A stretch of DNA of 59,736 nt from Candidatus Kapaibacterium sp. (GTDB lineage Bacteria; Bacteroidota; Ignavibacteria; Kapaibacteriales; UBA2268). A program made the position numbers and the translations under genes. Shown here piece by piece: positions 27,497 to 36,457 of the stretch; the stretch's first letter is position 1; the number at the start of each line of letters is the position of its first letter. The stretch lies in assembly GCA_026418625.1 (NCBI GenBank), contig JAOABA010000037.1:1-59736 (forward strand). Reading direction: 5' to 3'. The notes beneath the pieces are model-generated. The model was not told the DNA's origin and made no database searches. It saw only the letters and a program-made list of their open reading frames with translations.

Positions 27497-28768
27497 TTAT
27501 TGTTTTTGTATGTTTTTTTCTTCCACCCTTTTTACGACAACCAAAGTTCTATCGTCTGAATATTCAGATCCGGTGGTAAATTTTGAGACTTCTTCTAAAA
27601 TATAATAAGCAATTTCCTTTGAGCTTTTTTTATGATATTTTTTAATTAATCCTTTCAATCTTTCAACTCCGAAAAGCTCTCTTTGTGCATTCAGTGCTTC
27701 GGTTATACCATCGGTATAAAGCACTAAAATATCACCAACTTGCATAGTCTTATTTTCAACTGCGAATTTTTGATTTTGCATTATGCCAAGGAGACCGCCA
27801 GTTGGTTGAAGCAGTGTAAATTCATCGGTGTTTGGACGGTAATGAATTGGTTCGCTATGTCCGGCATTGCAGTAAAGGACAAGTCGGTTTGAAGATAATG
27901 TCAACTCACAATAAAAGAGAGTTACAAACCTTTCGTAAGGAAAAGTATTATAAACCAAAGTATTTAATCTTGAAATCAGCTCAGACATACGTGGAGCAAA
28001 GCCCATCCCCATTTTGATTGCTCCGGAAACAAAAAGAGCTTGAATTGCCGCTGGTAATCCCTTGCTTGCGGCATCGCTAATAATGATTGAAAGTTTTTCT
28101 TCTTCTCTTTCTGTGCTTTCGATAAAGTCGAAATAATCCCCTCCAACTTCGCTATCAGGAATACAAACTCCAAAAATATCAAAATCGTGAAACTTGTAAT
28201 GATGATCGGGGAGCAGATTCCTTTGAATTTCGGAAGCGGTTACAATATCTTTTCGTATTTTTTCGCTCTCAATCAACGAACTTAGATTCCTCAATGCTGC
28301 AGAAGTAACACTGCTGATGACATTAAGCTCATCAAAAAAAGATTGTTTTATTTCGGTAGCATTAAACGCAAGGACCCACTGGTAGAATTTCCCTGCTTGT
28401 GTTTTCCTGATTTGCCCAAGACCAGTCATTGAATAAAGCTGGATACCCTTTTCCTGAAGCAGAATATCGGTCTCTTTTTTAAGGACCACTCTTTTCTTTA
28501 TTAACTCTGCCAATGCTGGTTGGTCGGAAATCGTAATTGTGTAATCATCGGGAATCTTTTCAAGGTTACCATATTGGAATTTAAGTGTATATGTTTTGTT
28601 ATCCGGGTTTAATTCCCAGATTCTACCCCCGTTAATTTCAAAATCTTTTGTGTCAACTAATTCTTTAACTAAAGAAATTAGCAGGTCAAGCTCGGTTTTA
28701 AAGTTGCCGGAAACAAGTTTTTCGACTAACTTGTAATTCTGTCTTTGTTGAATATAATTTGAATACAA
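27497..28768 (-). CDS. SpoIIE/RsbU-type PP2C serine phosphatase
   Basis: The 423-residue protein has an N-terminal GAF-like sensory region (about 20-175) and a PP2C-type phosphatase domain (about 190-415) with GGDYFDF, ISDAASKGLPAAIQALF, CNAGHSEPIHYR and VLYTDGITEAL, including the metal-binding Asp residues. RsbU/SpoIIE enzymes dephosphorylate anti-sigma antagonists in partner-switching. No partner anti-sigma antagonist is in the window. The likely start is a TTG at 28768, because the upstream codons contain an in-frame stop and no ATG exists near it. Confidence 0.87.
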   Translation of the reverse strand: MYSNYIQQRQNYKLVEKLVSGNFKTELDLLISLVKELVDTKDFEINGGRIWELNPDNKTYTLKFQYGNLEKIPDDYTITISDQPALAELIKKRVVLKKETDILLQEKGIQLYSMTGLGQIRKTQAGKFYQWVLAFNATEIKQSFFDELNVISSVTSAALRNLSSLIESEKIRKDIVTASEIQRNLLPDHHYKFHDFDIFGVCIPDSEVGGDYFDFIESTEREEEKLSIIISDAASKGLPAAIQALFVSGAIKMGMGFAPRMSELISRLNTLVYNTFPYERFVTLFYCELTLSSNRLVLYCNAGHSEPIHYRPNTDEFTLLQPTGGLLGIMQNQKFAVENKTMQVGDILVLYTDGITEALNAQRELFGVERLKGLIKKYHKKSSKEIAYYILEEVSKFTTGSEYSDDRTLVVVKRVEEKNIQKQ

Positions 28769-29002
28769 TTTTCAACCTTTTGATGGTTAAAATTTTAAAG
28801 TAAATATAGAAGGGTTTGAGGGTTATATATTTTTTTATGATAGAATTTGTTATTATAAAGAATTTTTTTTTGGTGGAGGGAACAACAATTAAAGTTTTAT
28901 AACATAACATTTAATCTTAAAAATTAAATAATTACTGAAATACAGCTTATTAATAATATTGTTATCCAAACGTCAATTTTTTATATTAAAGTGAGGATTT
29001 TT

Positions 29003-29191
29003 ATGAATAATGATGATATATTAATTAAAGATTTATCCGTTGGAGAGCTTAAAAAAATTATTTCAACAACAATTGAGCAGTCATTGTTAGAATATTATGA
29101 AGATTTAATAGCCTTAAACAGTAAGAGCTTTGTAGAGTCGGTAAAAGAAGCAAGAGAAGAAAAAGAATTTATTAAGTTACAAAAAATATAA
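29003..29191 (+). CDS. Small antitoxin-like protein
   Basis: 62 residues from the ATG at 29003, which follows a GAGGA site; a GTG at 28991 is less likely. The sequence DLSVGELKKIISTTIEQSLLEYYEDL resembles the amphipathic start of small antitoxins of the ELKKLIxETVxE kind. It begins a four-gene tight operon that ends with hicB-hicA. I see no toxin immediately beside it, so the antitoxin label is an inference from length, sequence pattern and context. Confidence 0.55.
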   Translation: MNNDDILIKDLSVGELKKIISTTIEQSLLEYYEDLIALNSKSFVESVKEAREEKEFIKLQKI

Positions 29192-29203
29192 GAAAATTAA
29201 ATT

Positions 29204-29404
29204 ATGTATAAAGAGAAATTAAAGTCTTATAAACAGAAAATAAGTATCACTATTCCAAAGTCTTATGTGAATAAAGAGCTAGAAATTTCAATGTTGCCAG
29301 TTAAACCAAAGTTAAAAAATTTTAACAAATTTTTTGGAATTATGAAATATGAAATTTCTAACGAAAATATTCAATCCTTACGAAACGAATGGGTTAGATT
29401 ATGA
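29204..29404 (+). CDS. Small protein with AbrB-like strand pattern, hicBA neighbour
   Basis: 66 residues beginning MYKEKLKSYKQKISITIPKSY, with a beta-strand start (KISITIPKSYVNKELEISMLP) that recalls SpoVT-AbrB or other small antitoxin folds and a helical C-terminus. Its stop overlaps the hicB start by 4 bases (ATGA), so translation is probably coupled. It could be an antitoxin or accessory of this locus. Function is not recognised. Confidence 0.55.
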   Translation: MYKEKLKSYKQKISITIPKSYVNKELEISMLPVKPKLKNFNKFFGIMKYEISNENIQSLRNEWVRL

Positions 29405-29592
29405 AATATAGAATTAAAATAATTAAAAGCGAAGAGGGCTATGCTGTATGGTGCCCTGATCTTCCCGGCTGTGCTTCTCAAGGAGCGACAGAAGAAGAAG
29501 CCATTAATAATATCAGAGAAGCTATTGAAGATTACTTGCAAGTTAGGGATGAACTCCTATCAAAAGAGAAAAATATTGAAATTGAAATATAA
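29401..29592 (+). CDS. hicB: HicB-family antitoxin
   Basis: 63 residues with the HicB N-terminal signature: YRIKIIKSEEGYAVWCPDLPGC followed by SQGATEEEAINNIREAIEDYL. The short chain lacks a DNA-binding C-domain, so repression would need another factor. It overlaps the upstream gene by 4 bases and lies 6 bases before hicA. HicB neutralises the HicA ribonuclease. Confidence 0.85.
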   Translation: MKYRIKIIKSEEGYAVWCPDLPGCASQGATEEEAINNIREAIEDYLQVRDELLSKEKNIEIEI

Positions 29593-29598
29593 TATAAT

Positions 29599-29814
29599 AT
29601 GCCAAAAATCTCGGGAGTAAATCATTTACAAGCTGTAAGAGCCTTTGAAAAAGCAGGTTTTTGGATAATTAGACAGAGCAAACATATTATTATGACCGAT
29701 GGTGAGCATATTTTGACAATACCAAGAGCTAATCCCATTAATGCTTTTACTATGGGTGCTATTGTTAAAAGCTCCGGTTTAAGTATTGAGAAGTTTAAGG
29801 AATATTTAAGCTAA
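29599..29814 (+). CDS. hicA: HicA-family mRNA interferase toxin
   Basis: 71 residues of the HicA double-stranded RNA-binding-like fold. It starts PKISGVNHLQAVRAFEKAGF and has the catalytic-type His in RQSKHIIM (about 28-35), then a PRANPINAFTMGAI segment. The usual His position (SHH or TGSH) is present as one His. Paired with hicB just upstream, it would cleave mRNA when released. Confidence 0.82.
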   Translation: MPKISGVNHLQAVRAFEKAGFWIIRQSKHIIMTDGEHILTIPRANPINAFTMGAIVKSSGLSIEKFKEYLS

Positions 29815-29861
29815 AATCCTTCCTTTTAAATTTGTTTTGTTAATGATAAATCATAAACTTA

Positions 29862-30782
29862 TCACTTAAAATTTTTCTCGTAAATATCCTGCCAGTATTT
29901 CAATTTTTTTGAATTATTTTTTTCCAAAAATTGAATACATCTACCAATGTAATCCTCTGCATTAGTTTTGTTACCAAGCTGAAGTTCTATCAAAGCAAGT
30001 TCCCCATAGCACTCAGCTTGCATCTCAGAATATTTTAACTTTTCGAATGCGGTTGCAGACTGAATTAAAAGTGTTTTTGCTTCTTCGGTTTTTCCTTGCA
30101 GTTTTCCATAAATCTGCCCCAATCTCTTTTTCGTAACTGCAGTATTGAAGATATCATTACTCTTTTCAAAGTTTTCAAGATCTGCTTTTAATTTGTCAAT
30201 CAGCTCTTGGTTAGTTAATATATTTTTTTCTTTTATTGAAAGAGTTATCTCATTTTTCTCTGAGCTTGTTATTAATGGTTCTTGGGTTTTTTCTTTTGTA
30301 TTTGTTTCTTTTGTTGAAATTAAAATGTCATCCTTATTTGCTTTTAATTCATTGGTTACTGATTTCTCTTCGATAATTTTAGCTGTATTGTCTAAATTTA
30401 ATGGTTTATAAGCAATCTGATGATGTATTTTTACTTCATTTGTATAAAAGTAAGATGCGATTGAGCCAATAAAGAATAATATACCGAAAGTTAAAATAAA
30501 TGCATAATTATGAATTAATTCTTTCCAATTAACAGGCGAAAATTTTGAAGCTGGTTGATTTTTGATATTTTCAATAAGATTGGTTTTGAAGCCAGCAAGA
30601 AAAGCAATATCAGAATCTCTGAGGGTCATCTTTGATTCATTTAAGCTTTTTTCCATATCAATCAAATTATTCAATTCCTGCTTTAACTCAGAATCATTTT
30701 CGATTAAGGCAGAAAATTTTTTCTTGCCTGCCTCAGATAATTCATTATCAATATAATCTCTTAAAAAATCTTCTTTTTTCAT
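29862..30782 (-). CDS. Anti-sigma factor-like membrane protein with TPR-type tail
   Basis: The 306-residue protein starts with a short cytoplasmic helical region (DYIDNELSEAGKKKFSALIE, like zinc-less anti-sigma domains). It has one transmembrane helix (AFILTFGILFFIGSIASYFY, about 92-111) and an extracytoplasmic part that ends with two TPR-like helices (GKLQGKTEEAKTLLIQSATAF and GNKTNAEDYIGRCIQFL). It overlaps the upstream sigma-factor gene by 4 bases, so it is very probably the cognate anti-sigma factor. Cysteine ligands of the ZAS class are absent. Confidence 0.72.
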   Translation of the reverse strand: MKKEDFLRDYIDNELSEAGKKKFSALIENDSELKQELNNLIDMEKSLNESKMTLRDSDIAFLAGFKTNLIENIKNQPASKFSPVNWKELIHNYAFILTFGILFFIGSIASYFYTNEVKIHHQIAYKPLNLDNTAKIIEEKSVTNELKANKDDILISTKETNTKEKTQEPLITSSEKNEITLSIKEKNILTNQELIDKLKADLENFEKSNDIFNTAVTKKRLGQIYGKLQGKTEEAKTLLIQSATAFEKLKYSEMQAECYGELALIELQLGNKTNAEDYIGRCIQFLEKNNSKKLKYWQDIYEKNFK

Positions 30783-31330
30783 AATATTGACTCCTTCAAA
30801 GGCATAAGAGCCTTCGTTAACATTTTTTTTGCTCTGAATATTTTAATTTTCACCTGAGCCATTGACCAATCCTTTATTTCCGCAATTTCTTTATATGAAA
30901 AATCATCATAATATCTCATTTTAATCAGCTCCTTATAATCCTCAGGTAGATTATCTATTTGCTTTCTAATATATTCATTCAACATAAAATCATTTTTTTC
31001 GGTCGAAGAGCCTACTAAATAATCATCTTTGACTTCTTCGTAATAAATTTTATTTCTTTTTTCCAAAAGGCAGTAGTTTCTTGTAATAATCATCAGCCAA
31101 GCAATGAAGCTGCCGCCTTTGAAAGTATCCTTTTTGTCAACCACACTTGTAAAAACTTTCTGAAAAACATCCTTTGCACGTTCCCTGTCATTGAAAGTTC
31201 TCAAACAATAAGCAAAGACTTTCTTGCTGTATTTCTCATAAAGAACCGAAAAAGCATCAATGTCTCTCTTGCTCTTGAATCTTTCAAATAGTTCTTCATC
31301 ATCCATCAATTCTAATTTTCTACCTTCCAT
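30779..31330 (-). CDS. ECF RNA polymerase sigma factor
   Basis: 183 residues with sigma70 region 2 (FSVLYEKYSKKVFAYCLRTF through DRERAKDVFQKVFTSVV, and FIAWLMIITRNYCLL as the promoter-melting part) and region 4 (LPEDYKELIKMRYYDDFSY, KEIAEIKDWSMAQVKIKIFR, a helix-turn-helix). Stop overlaps the anti-sigma start. ECF factors direct stress or envelope regulons. The target genes cannot be read here. It is divergent from serS. Confidence 0.92.
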   Translation of the reverse strand: MEGRKLELMDDEELFERFKSKRDIDAFSVLYEKYSKKVFAYCLRTFNDRERAKDVFQKVFTSVVDKKDTFKGGSFIAWLMIITRNYCLLEKRNKIYYEEVKDDYLVGSSTEKNDFMLNEYIRKQIDNLPEDYKELIKMRYYDDFSYKEIAEIKDWSMAQVKIKIFRAKKMLTKALMPLKESIL

Positions 31331-31439
31331 AACATAAGAAATACAAACAAGTTAATATTGTTACAAAAAATATTGAATAAGTAATAGGAATTAACGTCTA
31401 ATAGTTTTTTTAAATTTAATCATCATAAATGGTATAGTT

Positions 31440-32699
31440 ATGCTGGATTTAAAGTTTATCAGGGAAAACAAAGAACTCGTCAGCCAAAACATCATCAATA
31501 AGAATGAAAATGTTACAATTGATAATATTATCATACTTGATGAAAGAAGAAGAGCTATTATTCAAGAAGTCGAACAGCTTAAAAACCAAAGAAATATTGT
31601 TACTCAGGAAATTTCAAGATTAAAAAAAGAAAAGCTTGATGCTGAAGAAAAAATCGCCGCTATGAAAGAGGTTTCTGACACGATTAAATCTCTGGACGAT
31701 GAATTGAAAGATGTTCAGGCTAAATTGGAATCCGAACTTCTAAAAATTCCTAATATGCTCGATAGCTCTGTGCCTGTTGGTAAATCTGCAGAAGAAAATC
31801 TTGTTGTTCGTTCTTGGGGTAACCCCTCAGAAAAACAAACAAAAAATCATCTGGAAATATCGAAATCTCTGGGAATTCTTGACTTCGAACGTGCCACCAA
31901 GGTAACCGGCTCAGGTTTTGCTTATTATGTTGGAAAAGGAGCAGCTCTGGAAAGAGCTTTAATTAATTTTATGCTCGATTACCACATCAATAATCATAAT
32001 TACACTGAACTCATTCCACCATTGGTTGTCAATACTGAATCAATGATAGGAACCGGACAAATACCGAAATTAGCCGAAGATATGTATTATATCGAAAAAG
32101 ATAGTCTTTATTTAATTCCAACTGCAGAAGTCCCAATAACAAATTATCATTCCGGTGAGGTTCTTAAAGGAGAAGAATTAACAAAGAACTTCGTTGGTTA
32201 CACGCCTTGTTTCAGACGTGAAGCCGGAAGCTATGGGAAAGAAACCAGAGGATTTCTCCGTGTTCATCAATTCAATAAGGTAGAATTAGTAAAATTTACT
32301 AAACCCGAAGATTCTTTCAATGAGTTGGAGTTGCTTGTGGCAGATGTTGAAAAAATCCTTCAGATTCTGGAAATTCCATATCGAGTTGTTCTGCTTTGCT
32401 CAGGCGATACAAGCTTTTCAAGTGCTAAAACTTATGATTTGGAAGTATGGTCCCCCGGTGAGCAAAAATGGCTTGAAGCCTCGAGCTGTTCCAATTTTCT
32501 GGATTTTCAAGCTCGACGTGCAAATATTAGATTTAAAAGAACAACGAATGATAAACCGGAATTTGTTCATACTTTGAATGGTAGTGGTCTTGCAACTTCA
32601 AGATTAATTGTATCAATTATCGAACATTATTATACTGATGAAAATAAAATTAGGGTTCCCGAAGCATTGAAATCATACTGTAAATTTGATTATATTTAA
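31440..32699 (+). CDS. serS: Seryl-tRNA synthetase
   Basis: The 419-residue class II synthetase has an N-terminal antiparallel coiled-coil tRNA arm (about 30-105). Motif 2 is CFRREAGSYGKETRGFLRVH and motif 3 is NGSGLATSRLIVSIIEHY. It charges tRNA-Ser (and tRNA-Sec where present). Length and order are standard. No T-box is apparent in the 110-base gap before it. Confidence 0.97.
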   Translation: MLDLKFIRENKELVSQNIINKNENVTIDNIIILDERRRAIIQEVEQLKNQRNIVTQEISRLKKEKLDAEEKIAAMKEVSDTIKSLDDELKDVQAKLESELLKIPNMLDSSVPVGKSAEENLVVRSWGNPSEKQTKNHLEISKSLGILDFERATKVTGSGFAYYVGKGAALERALINFMLDYHINNHNYTELIPPLVVNTESMIGTGQIPKLAEDMYYIEKDSLYLIPTAEVPITNYHSGEVLKGEELTKNFVGYTPCFRREAGSYGKETRGFLRVHQFNKVELVKFTKPEDSFNELELLVADVEKILQILEIPYRVVLLCSGDTSFSSAKTYDLEVWSPGEQKWLEASSCSNFLDFQARRANIRFKRTTNDKPEFVHTLNGSGLATSRLIVSIIEHYYTDENKIRVPEALKSYCKFDYI

Positions 32700-32989
32700 T
32701 ATTCTTTTTTCTTTTTTAAATAAATCATCTTAATTAATAAGTATGTTAATATGTGGAAAATCTTTCTGTCATTCTCTTAAATGAATTAATTTAAAAGATT
32801 TAATAAAATTATAATAAAGATGAAAATTGTGGAAAAAGATATGAAAAATTAAGAGGATTGTTTGAAATTTAAAATTGTTAAGTTTTGATGTATTTTTTAA
32901 CAAATTTTCATAAAATTATACATAAGCAGAAAAGTAAAATTTTCATTAATTGTTGAAAATAATTTTATAAGAAATCAAAAATTTTTATT

Positions 32990-33436
32990 ATGAAAGAAAA
33001 AATAGCAGTAGCATCAGACCACGCCGGATATGATTTAAAACAAGAGCTTATAAAATTTCTGGAAATCGAGGGGTATAAAGTTGATGATTTTGGAACTAAT
33101 GATAAATCTTCCTGCGATTATCCGGATTTTGCTTTTAAGGCATCAAAATCTGTGGCAGAGAAATTAAATGATTTTGGAATATTAATTTGCGGGACCGGAA
33201 TTGGTATGAGCATTGTTGCTAACAAAGTGAAAGGAATTAGAGCGGCTAATTGCTGCTCGGTAGATATGGCGAAACTTTCAAGGGAACATAATGATGCAAA
33301 TATATTAACATTAGGTGCAAGATTATTAAACTTGGAAGAGGCAAAAAGCATTGTTGTTGCTTTTTTAAATTCAAAATTTGAAGGAGACCGTCATTTAAGG
33401 CGAATCAATAAAATTAATGAACTAACCGGATTATAA
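32990..33436 (+). CDS. rpiB: Ribose-5-phosphate isomerase B
   Basis: 148 residues of the RpiB/LacAB fold. Asp10-His11 follow the first strand (ASDHAGYDL), Cys67 lies in ICGTGIGMS with the GTGIG loop, and there is a C-terminal NDANILTLGARL stretch. It interconverts ribose 5-phosphate and ribulose 5-phosphate in the pentose phosphate pathway. It is 3 bases upstream of bshB1, so they are probably co-transcribed. About 290 AT-rich bases separate it from serS. Confidence 0.95.
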   Translation: MKEKIAVASDHAGYDLKQELIKFLEIEGYKVDDFGTNDKSSCDYPDFAFKASKSVAEKLNDFGILICGTGIGMSIVANKVKGIRAANCCSVDMAKLSREHNDANILTLGARLLNLEEAKSIVVAFLNSKFEGDRHLRRINKINELTGL

Positions 33437-33439
33437 TCA

Positions 33440-34189
33440 ATGAATGATATTAATAAATTTCAAGTGGATGTCCTTGCAATTGGAGCTCATCCTGATGACA
33501 TTGAATTAGCATGCGGAGGAACTGTAGCTAAATTTACCGAAGAAGGTTATTCTGTTGCAATAGTTGACTGCACAAACGGAGAACTTGGTAGTCGAGGAAA
33601 TGCTGAAATTAGAGCAATAGAGGCAAAAAATGGAGCTGAAATTTTAGGTGTTAAATTTAGAGAAAATCTTGGTTTGCCCGATGGAAAACTCACTGTCAAC
33701 GACGAATCTGTTGAAAAAATGATAGTAATGATTAGGAAATACAGACCAAAAATTGTTCTTGTAAATCCCCCTTACGAAAGGCATCCGGACCACGAAGCAA
33801 GTCATTTTATTTTAAGAAAAGCAATGTTCAAAAGTGGGTTGATTAAGGTAGAAACAGAGTATGACGGTGTTCCGCAAACTCCGCTCAGGATAAGAAAAAT
33901 GTTCTGCTATATGCAATCTTACGAATTTCCCCGAAAACCTGATTTTTATGTTGATATCACTTCAACTTTTGAAAAGAAAATGAATGCAATAAAGGCTTAT
34001 ACCTCTCAGGTGTGGGTTCCCGGACTATCAGATCCTAACGGACCGGTAACAAGGCTGTCAAGACCGGAATTTTTGGAAGAGCTTGAAGCAAGGGCTATTT
34101 ACTTTGGCACTCAAATTGGGGTCCGTTTTGCTGAAGCATTTTACTCAATCGAACCTCTCGGATTCAAAAACCTCTCGGGGCTTTTTTAG
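33440..34189 (+). CDS. bshB1: Bacillithiol biosynthesis deacetylase BshB1
   Basis: The 249-residue PIG-L family zinc deacetylase has AHPDDIELACGG near the N-terminus (His17, Asp19-Asp20 metal and catalytic residues) and NPPYERHPDHEASHFI about residue 111. The GVKFRENLGLPDGKL motif and the C-terminal VPGLSDPNGPVTR match the BshB1 group, which deacetylates GlcNAc-malate in bacillithiol synthesis. No other bsh gene is in the window. It follows rpiB closely. Confidence 0.93.
   Translation: MNDINKFQVDVLAIGAHPDDIELACGGTVAKFTEEGYSVAIVDCTNGELGSRGNAEIRAIEAKNGAEILGVKFRENLGLPDGKLTVNDESVEKMIVMIRKYRPKIVLVNPPYERHPDHEASHFILRKAMFKSGLIKVETEYDGVPQTPLRIRKMFCYMQSYEFPRKPDFYVDITSTFEKKMNAIKAYTSQVWVPGLSDPNGPVTRLSRPEFLEELEARAIYFGTQIGVRFAEAFYSIEPLGFKNLSGLF
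34171..34187 (+). terminator. Possible terminator overlapping the bshB1 end
   Basis: CCTC (34171-34174) pairs with GGGG (34177-34180, one G-U) and is followed by C and T6, at the very end of the bshB1 reading frame. The stem is short and the loop only 2 bases, so this is weak. Confidence 0.3.
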
Positions 34190-34378
34190 TATAATTAATG
34201 AAGGTAAAAAATCTTAAAAAAGCTAAATAATAAAATCTGTTAAATTAAAACCTCAAAACCTCCTAAAAAAGTATTAGATTTGATAAAAAGAAGGCGGTAA
34301 AATCTAAAATTTTCAACTCGTTAATTTAAAATACATTTATTTTTTTAACGTATAAAATATTATTTAAAGAGAGGGTTT

Positions 34379-34588
34379 ATGAAATACAGGATTTTAATTG
34401 AGGAAGACGAGGATGGTATTTTTGTTGCCGAATGTCCTTCCCTTCCGGGTTGTATTTCACAAGGAAAAACAAGAGAAGAGGTTTTGGCAAACATTAAAGA
34501 CGCGATTAGCGGTTATCTTAGTAGCTTAAAAAAACATAATGAGCCTATACCACCTCCAATATACGAAGAAATCCTTGAGGTTAATTGA
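34379..34588 (+). CDS. hicB: HicB-family antitoxin
   Basis: 69 residues with the HicB pattern: YRILIEEDEDGIFVAECPSLPG, then SQGKTREEVLANIKDAISGY. It is different in sequence from the HicB at 29401, so these are two separate modules. Stop overlaps the hicA start by one base (TGATG). A GAGGG-like site precedes the start. Confidence 0.85.
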   Translation: MKYRILIEEDEDGIFVAECPSLPGCISQGKTREEVLANIKDAISGYLSSLKKHNEPIPPPIYEEILEVN

Positions 34589-34812
34589 TGGGTAAATTAC
34601 CCGTTGTATCAGGAGAAAAATTATGCAAACTTTTACAAAAGTTTGGTTATTATACTGACCATCAAACAGGAAGTCATATAATTTTAAGAAATATTAATCC
34701 ACCTCATAGGAGAGTAACCATACCAAACCATAAAGAAATTGCCAAAGGAACACTCAGAAAGATACTTCGTGAAACTGGAATAACACTTGAAGAACTTAAT
34801 AAATTAGTTTAA
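34588..34812 (+). CDS. hicA: HicA-family mRNA interferase toxin
   Basis: 74 residues from the ATG at 34588. The sequence runs GKLPVVSGEKLCKLLQKFGY, then HQTGSHIILRN with the catalytic-type His, then RRVTIPNHKEIAKGTLRKIL. This fits full-length HicA. It forms a second HicBA pair about 5 kb from the first. Confidence 0.88.
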   Translation: MGKLPVVSGEKLCKLLQKFGYYTDHQTGSHIILRNINPPHRRVTIPNHKEIAKGTLRKILRETGITLEELNKLV

Positions 34813-35093
34813 AACAAAAATTTTACATATTTATTCAAGAGAAACAGAATTGATTAGTTATCATTTATTGTTTGACGGTCATCCTGACAAATGAAGATTC
34901 GAAGATAACATTGTGATTTGAAATGAATGCTTCATAATCTGTTCATAACAACAATCGTTCTATTGTATTTTTCACTTGAATAATTAGGGTTATTACTATT
35001 TTATTAGATTTGATTATTTTGAATATATAAATTTTATGATAATAAAATAATTTAGATAACGTTTAATTTTAAAAAATAATTAAAAGGAATAAT

Positions 35094-35303
35094 ATGAGTT
35101 CTGAAATACAAACTGTCTTGGATACAGTTGAAAATATGGATATAAATGAACAAAAAATGATAGTTGAGCTATTAACTAAAAGGCTCATAGAAAATCGTAG
35201 AAAGGAGATAAAAAACAACTACATTAATACCTTGAAAGCAATCAAATCAGGAAAAGCTAAAAAAGGTAACCTTAAAACATTACTGAACGACTTGGAGCAG
35301 TAA
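35094..35303 (+). CDS. Antitoxin-like small protein, partner of RelE-type toxin
   Basis: 69 residues, helical and charged. MSSEIQTVLDTVENMDINEQ begins an amphipathic N-terminus, followed by a Lys-rich centre (RRKEIKNNYINTLKAIKSGKAKKG) and an acidic end (LNDLEQ). Length and 1-base overlap (TAATG) with the RelE-type toxin gene identify it as the antitoxin by context. It is not clearly assignable to a named family. Confidence 0.7.
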   Translation: MSSEIQTVLDTVENMDINEQKMIVELLTKRLIENRRKEIKNNYINTLKAIKSGKAKKGNLKTLLNDLEQ

Positions 35304-35575
35304 TGTTTGAATTCCAATGGCATAATAGTTTCAGAAAAGCCTTCAAAAAACTTTCAATTAATAATGATCTTAAAGTCAGAATTATCCAAACGCTTGAATT
35401 ACTCCAAATTAATCCTTTTGACAGAAGATTAAAAACACATAAACTTCACGGAGAGTTAAAAAATCTATATGCCTGTTCAATAGATTTTGATTACAGAATA
35501 GTCTTTTCATTCAGCAAAACAGAATCAAACACAATAATTCTTGTCGATATAGGCACCCACAACGAAGTATATTAA
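35303..35575 (+). CDS. RelE/YafQ-type mRNA interferase toxin
   Basis: 90 residues of the RelE/ParE fold: FEFQWHNSFRKAFKKLSINN, INPFDRRLKTHKLHGELKNL and IDFDYRIVFSFSKTESNT, with DIGTHNEVY at the end. The KLHGEL-YR pattern is that of YafQ/RelE ribosome-dependent nucleases; the terminal His/Tyr residues could be catalytic. Overlapping antitoxin upstream. Confidence 0.82.
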   Translation: MFEFQWHNSFRKAFKKLSINNDLKVRIIQTLELLQINPFDRRLKTHKLHGELKNLYACSIDFDYRIVFSFSKTESNTIILVDIGTHNEVY

Positions 35576-35600
35576 AAAATCTCAAATGATAAACATAGAT

Positions 35601-36137
35601 TTATAAATAGAAATAGGAAAAAAAATTAAAAGATAATCCTTTTGTTTTTCTGGTCATTTTCTCAAAGTTATTTAAAAACCATTTAAACCGTTTGATAATA
35701 TGCAAAACGAGATAAATTGAAAAGATAATAGCAATTTTATCGTGAATTTCGATAAACTCTTTTCGTTGAAATTGGTCGCCAATTAATAAATCTATAAACC
35801 AAGATGTCAGTCCTGTCGCTGCAACCACAATAAAAAGCAAAGAAAAAATCAAAACTTGCTGGTTTTTTGCGATGAGACCTTTTGTAATTACACCTTTATA
35901 CCATTTCCAATGCCTATAAATATGGTAGATCATCAATAAAGATAGAACAACTATCGAAAATTTATGAATAACTGTCCAACCCTGATAATTTATTCCAAAA
36001 GCAAATTCATTAATATCAATACTTTCGTGATTACCCAAATGATACTTTATTTGAATAAGCATTCCGGAAAATGATGCCGCAGTCCCAAAAACAAGCAATC
36101 CAAGATTAATTATGAAGTGATTAATATTTTTTGTCAT
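35601..36137 (-). CDS. DUF4405 (cytochrome b-like) membrane protein
   Basis: About 178 residues from the ATG at 36137, preceded by a strong GGAGGTT; a start at 36149 is possible but lacks this site. Four transmembrane helices are visible, with His residues inside or flanking them (YQGWTVIHKFSIVVLSLLMIYHIYRH and IHDKIAIIFSIYLVLHIIKR). They fit b-type haem ligation as in the DUF4405 family. The 3' end of the ferredoxin gene overlaps the start by 17 bases, so the pair is probably a membrane-bound electron-transfer unit. Confidence 0.72.
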   Translation of the reverse strand: MTKNINHFIINLGLLVFGTAASFSGMLIQIKYHLGNHESIDINEFAFGINYQGWTVIHKFSIVVLSLLMIYHIYRHWKWYKGVITKGLIAKNQQVLIFSLLFIVVAATGLTSWFIDLLIGDQFQRKEFIEIHDKIAIIFSIYLVLHIIKRFKWFLNNFEKMTRKTKGLSFNFFSYFYL

Positions 36138-36384
36138 AATAACCTCCATTTTCTTTAAATATCTTACTTATTGCACCTGTTTTGCAAGATTTTACACATT
36201 TCATACATCCCTTACAGGCACTTGCTTTAATAAATTTGATATGTTTATGCCAAGGTAAATTTATCCGACCGATTACATCGTTGAAACACACATCCAAGCA
36301 ATTCCAACAAGCTTGACAAAGTTTTGAGTCAAGCAAAACAAATGCTGTGCTACTATGATTATTATTGAACAATTCTTTTCTCAT
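36121..36384 (-). CDS. 4Fe-4S ferredoxin-type protein
   Basis: About 87 residues from the ATG at 36384; a TTG at 36405 would add 7 residues. The two clusters are CQACWNCLDVCF (with an inserted residue pattern C-x2-C-x2-C-x3-C) and CKGCMKCVKSCK. The 4Fe-4S motif set is that of bacterial ferredoxins. It ends inside the start region of the DUF4405 gene. The upstream Crp-like gene on the same strand is broken. Confidence 0.82.
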   Translation of the reverse strand: MRKELFNNNHSSTAFVLLDSKLCQACWNCLDVCFNDVIGRINLPWHKHIKFIKASACKGCMKCVKSCKTGAISKIFKENGGYYDKKY

Positions 36385-36457
36385 AATTAAATTTATTATG
36401 AGCAAAATTATTTAATGTTTGACATTAAAAACATTAACAATTGTTAAGAAATGAAAC

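Noticed and set aside
31331-31439. T-box leader before serS
   Set aside because: The gap is too short and lacks a T-box sequence or specifier hairpin.
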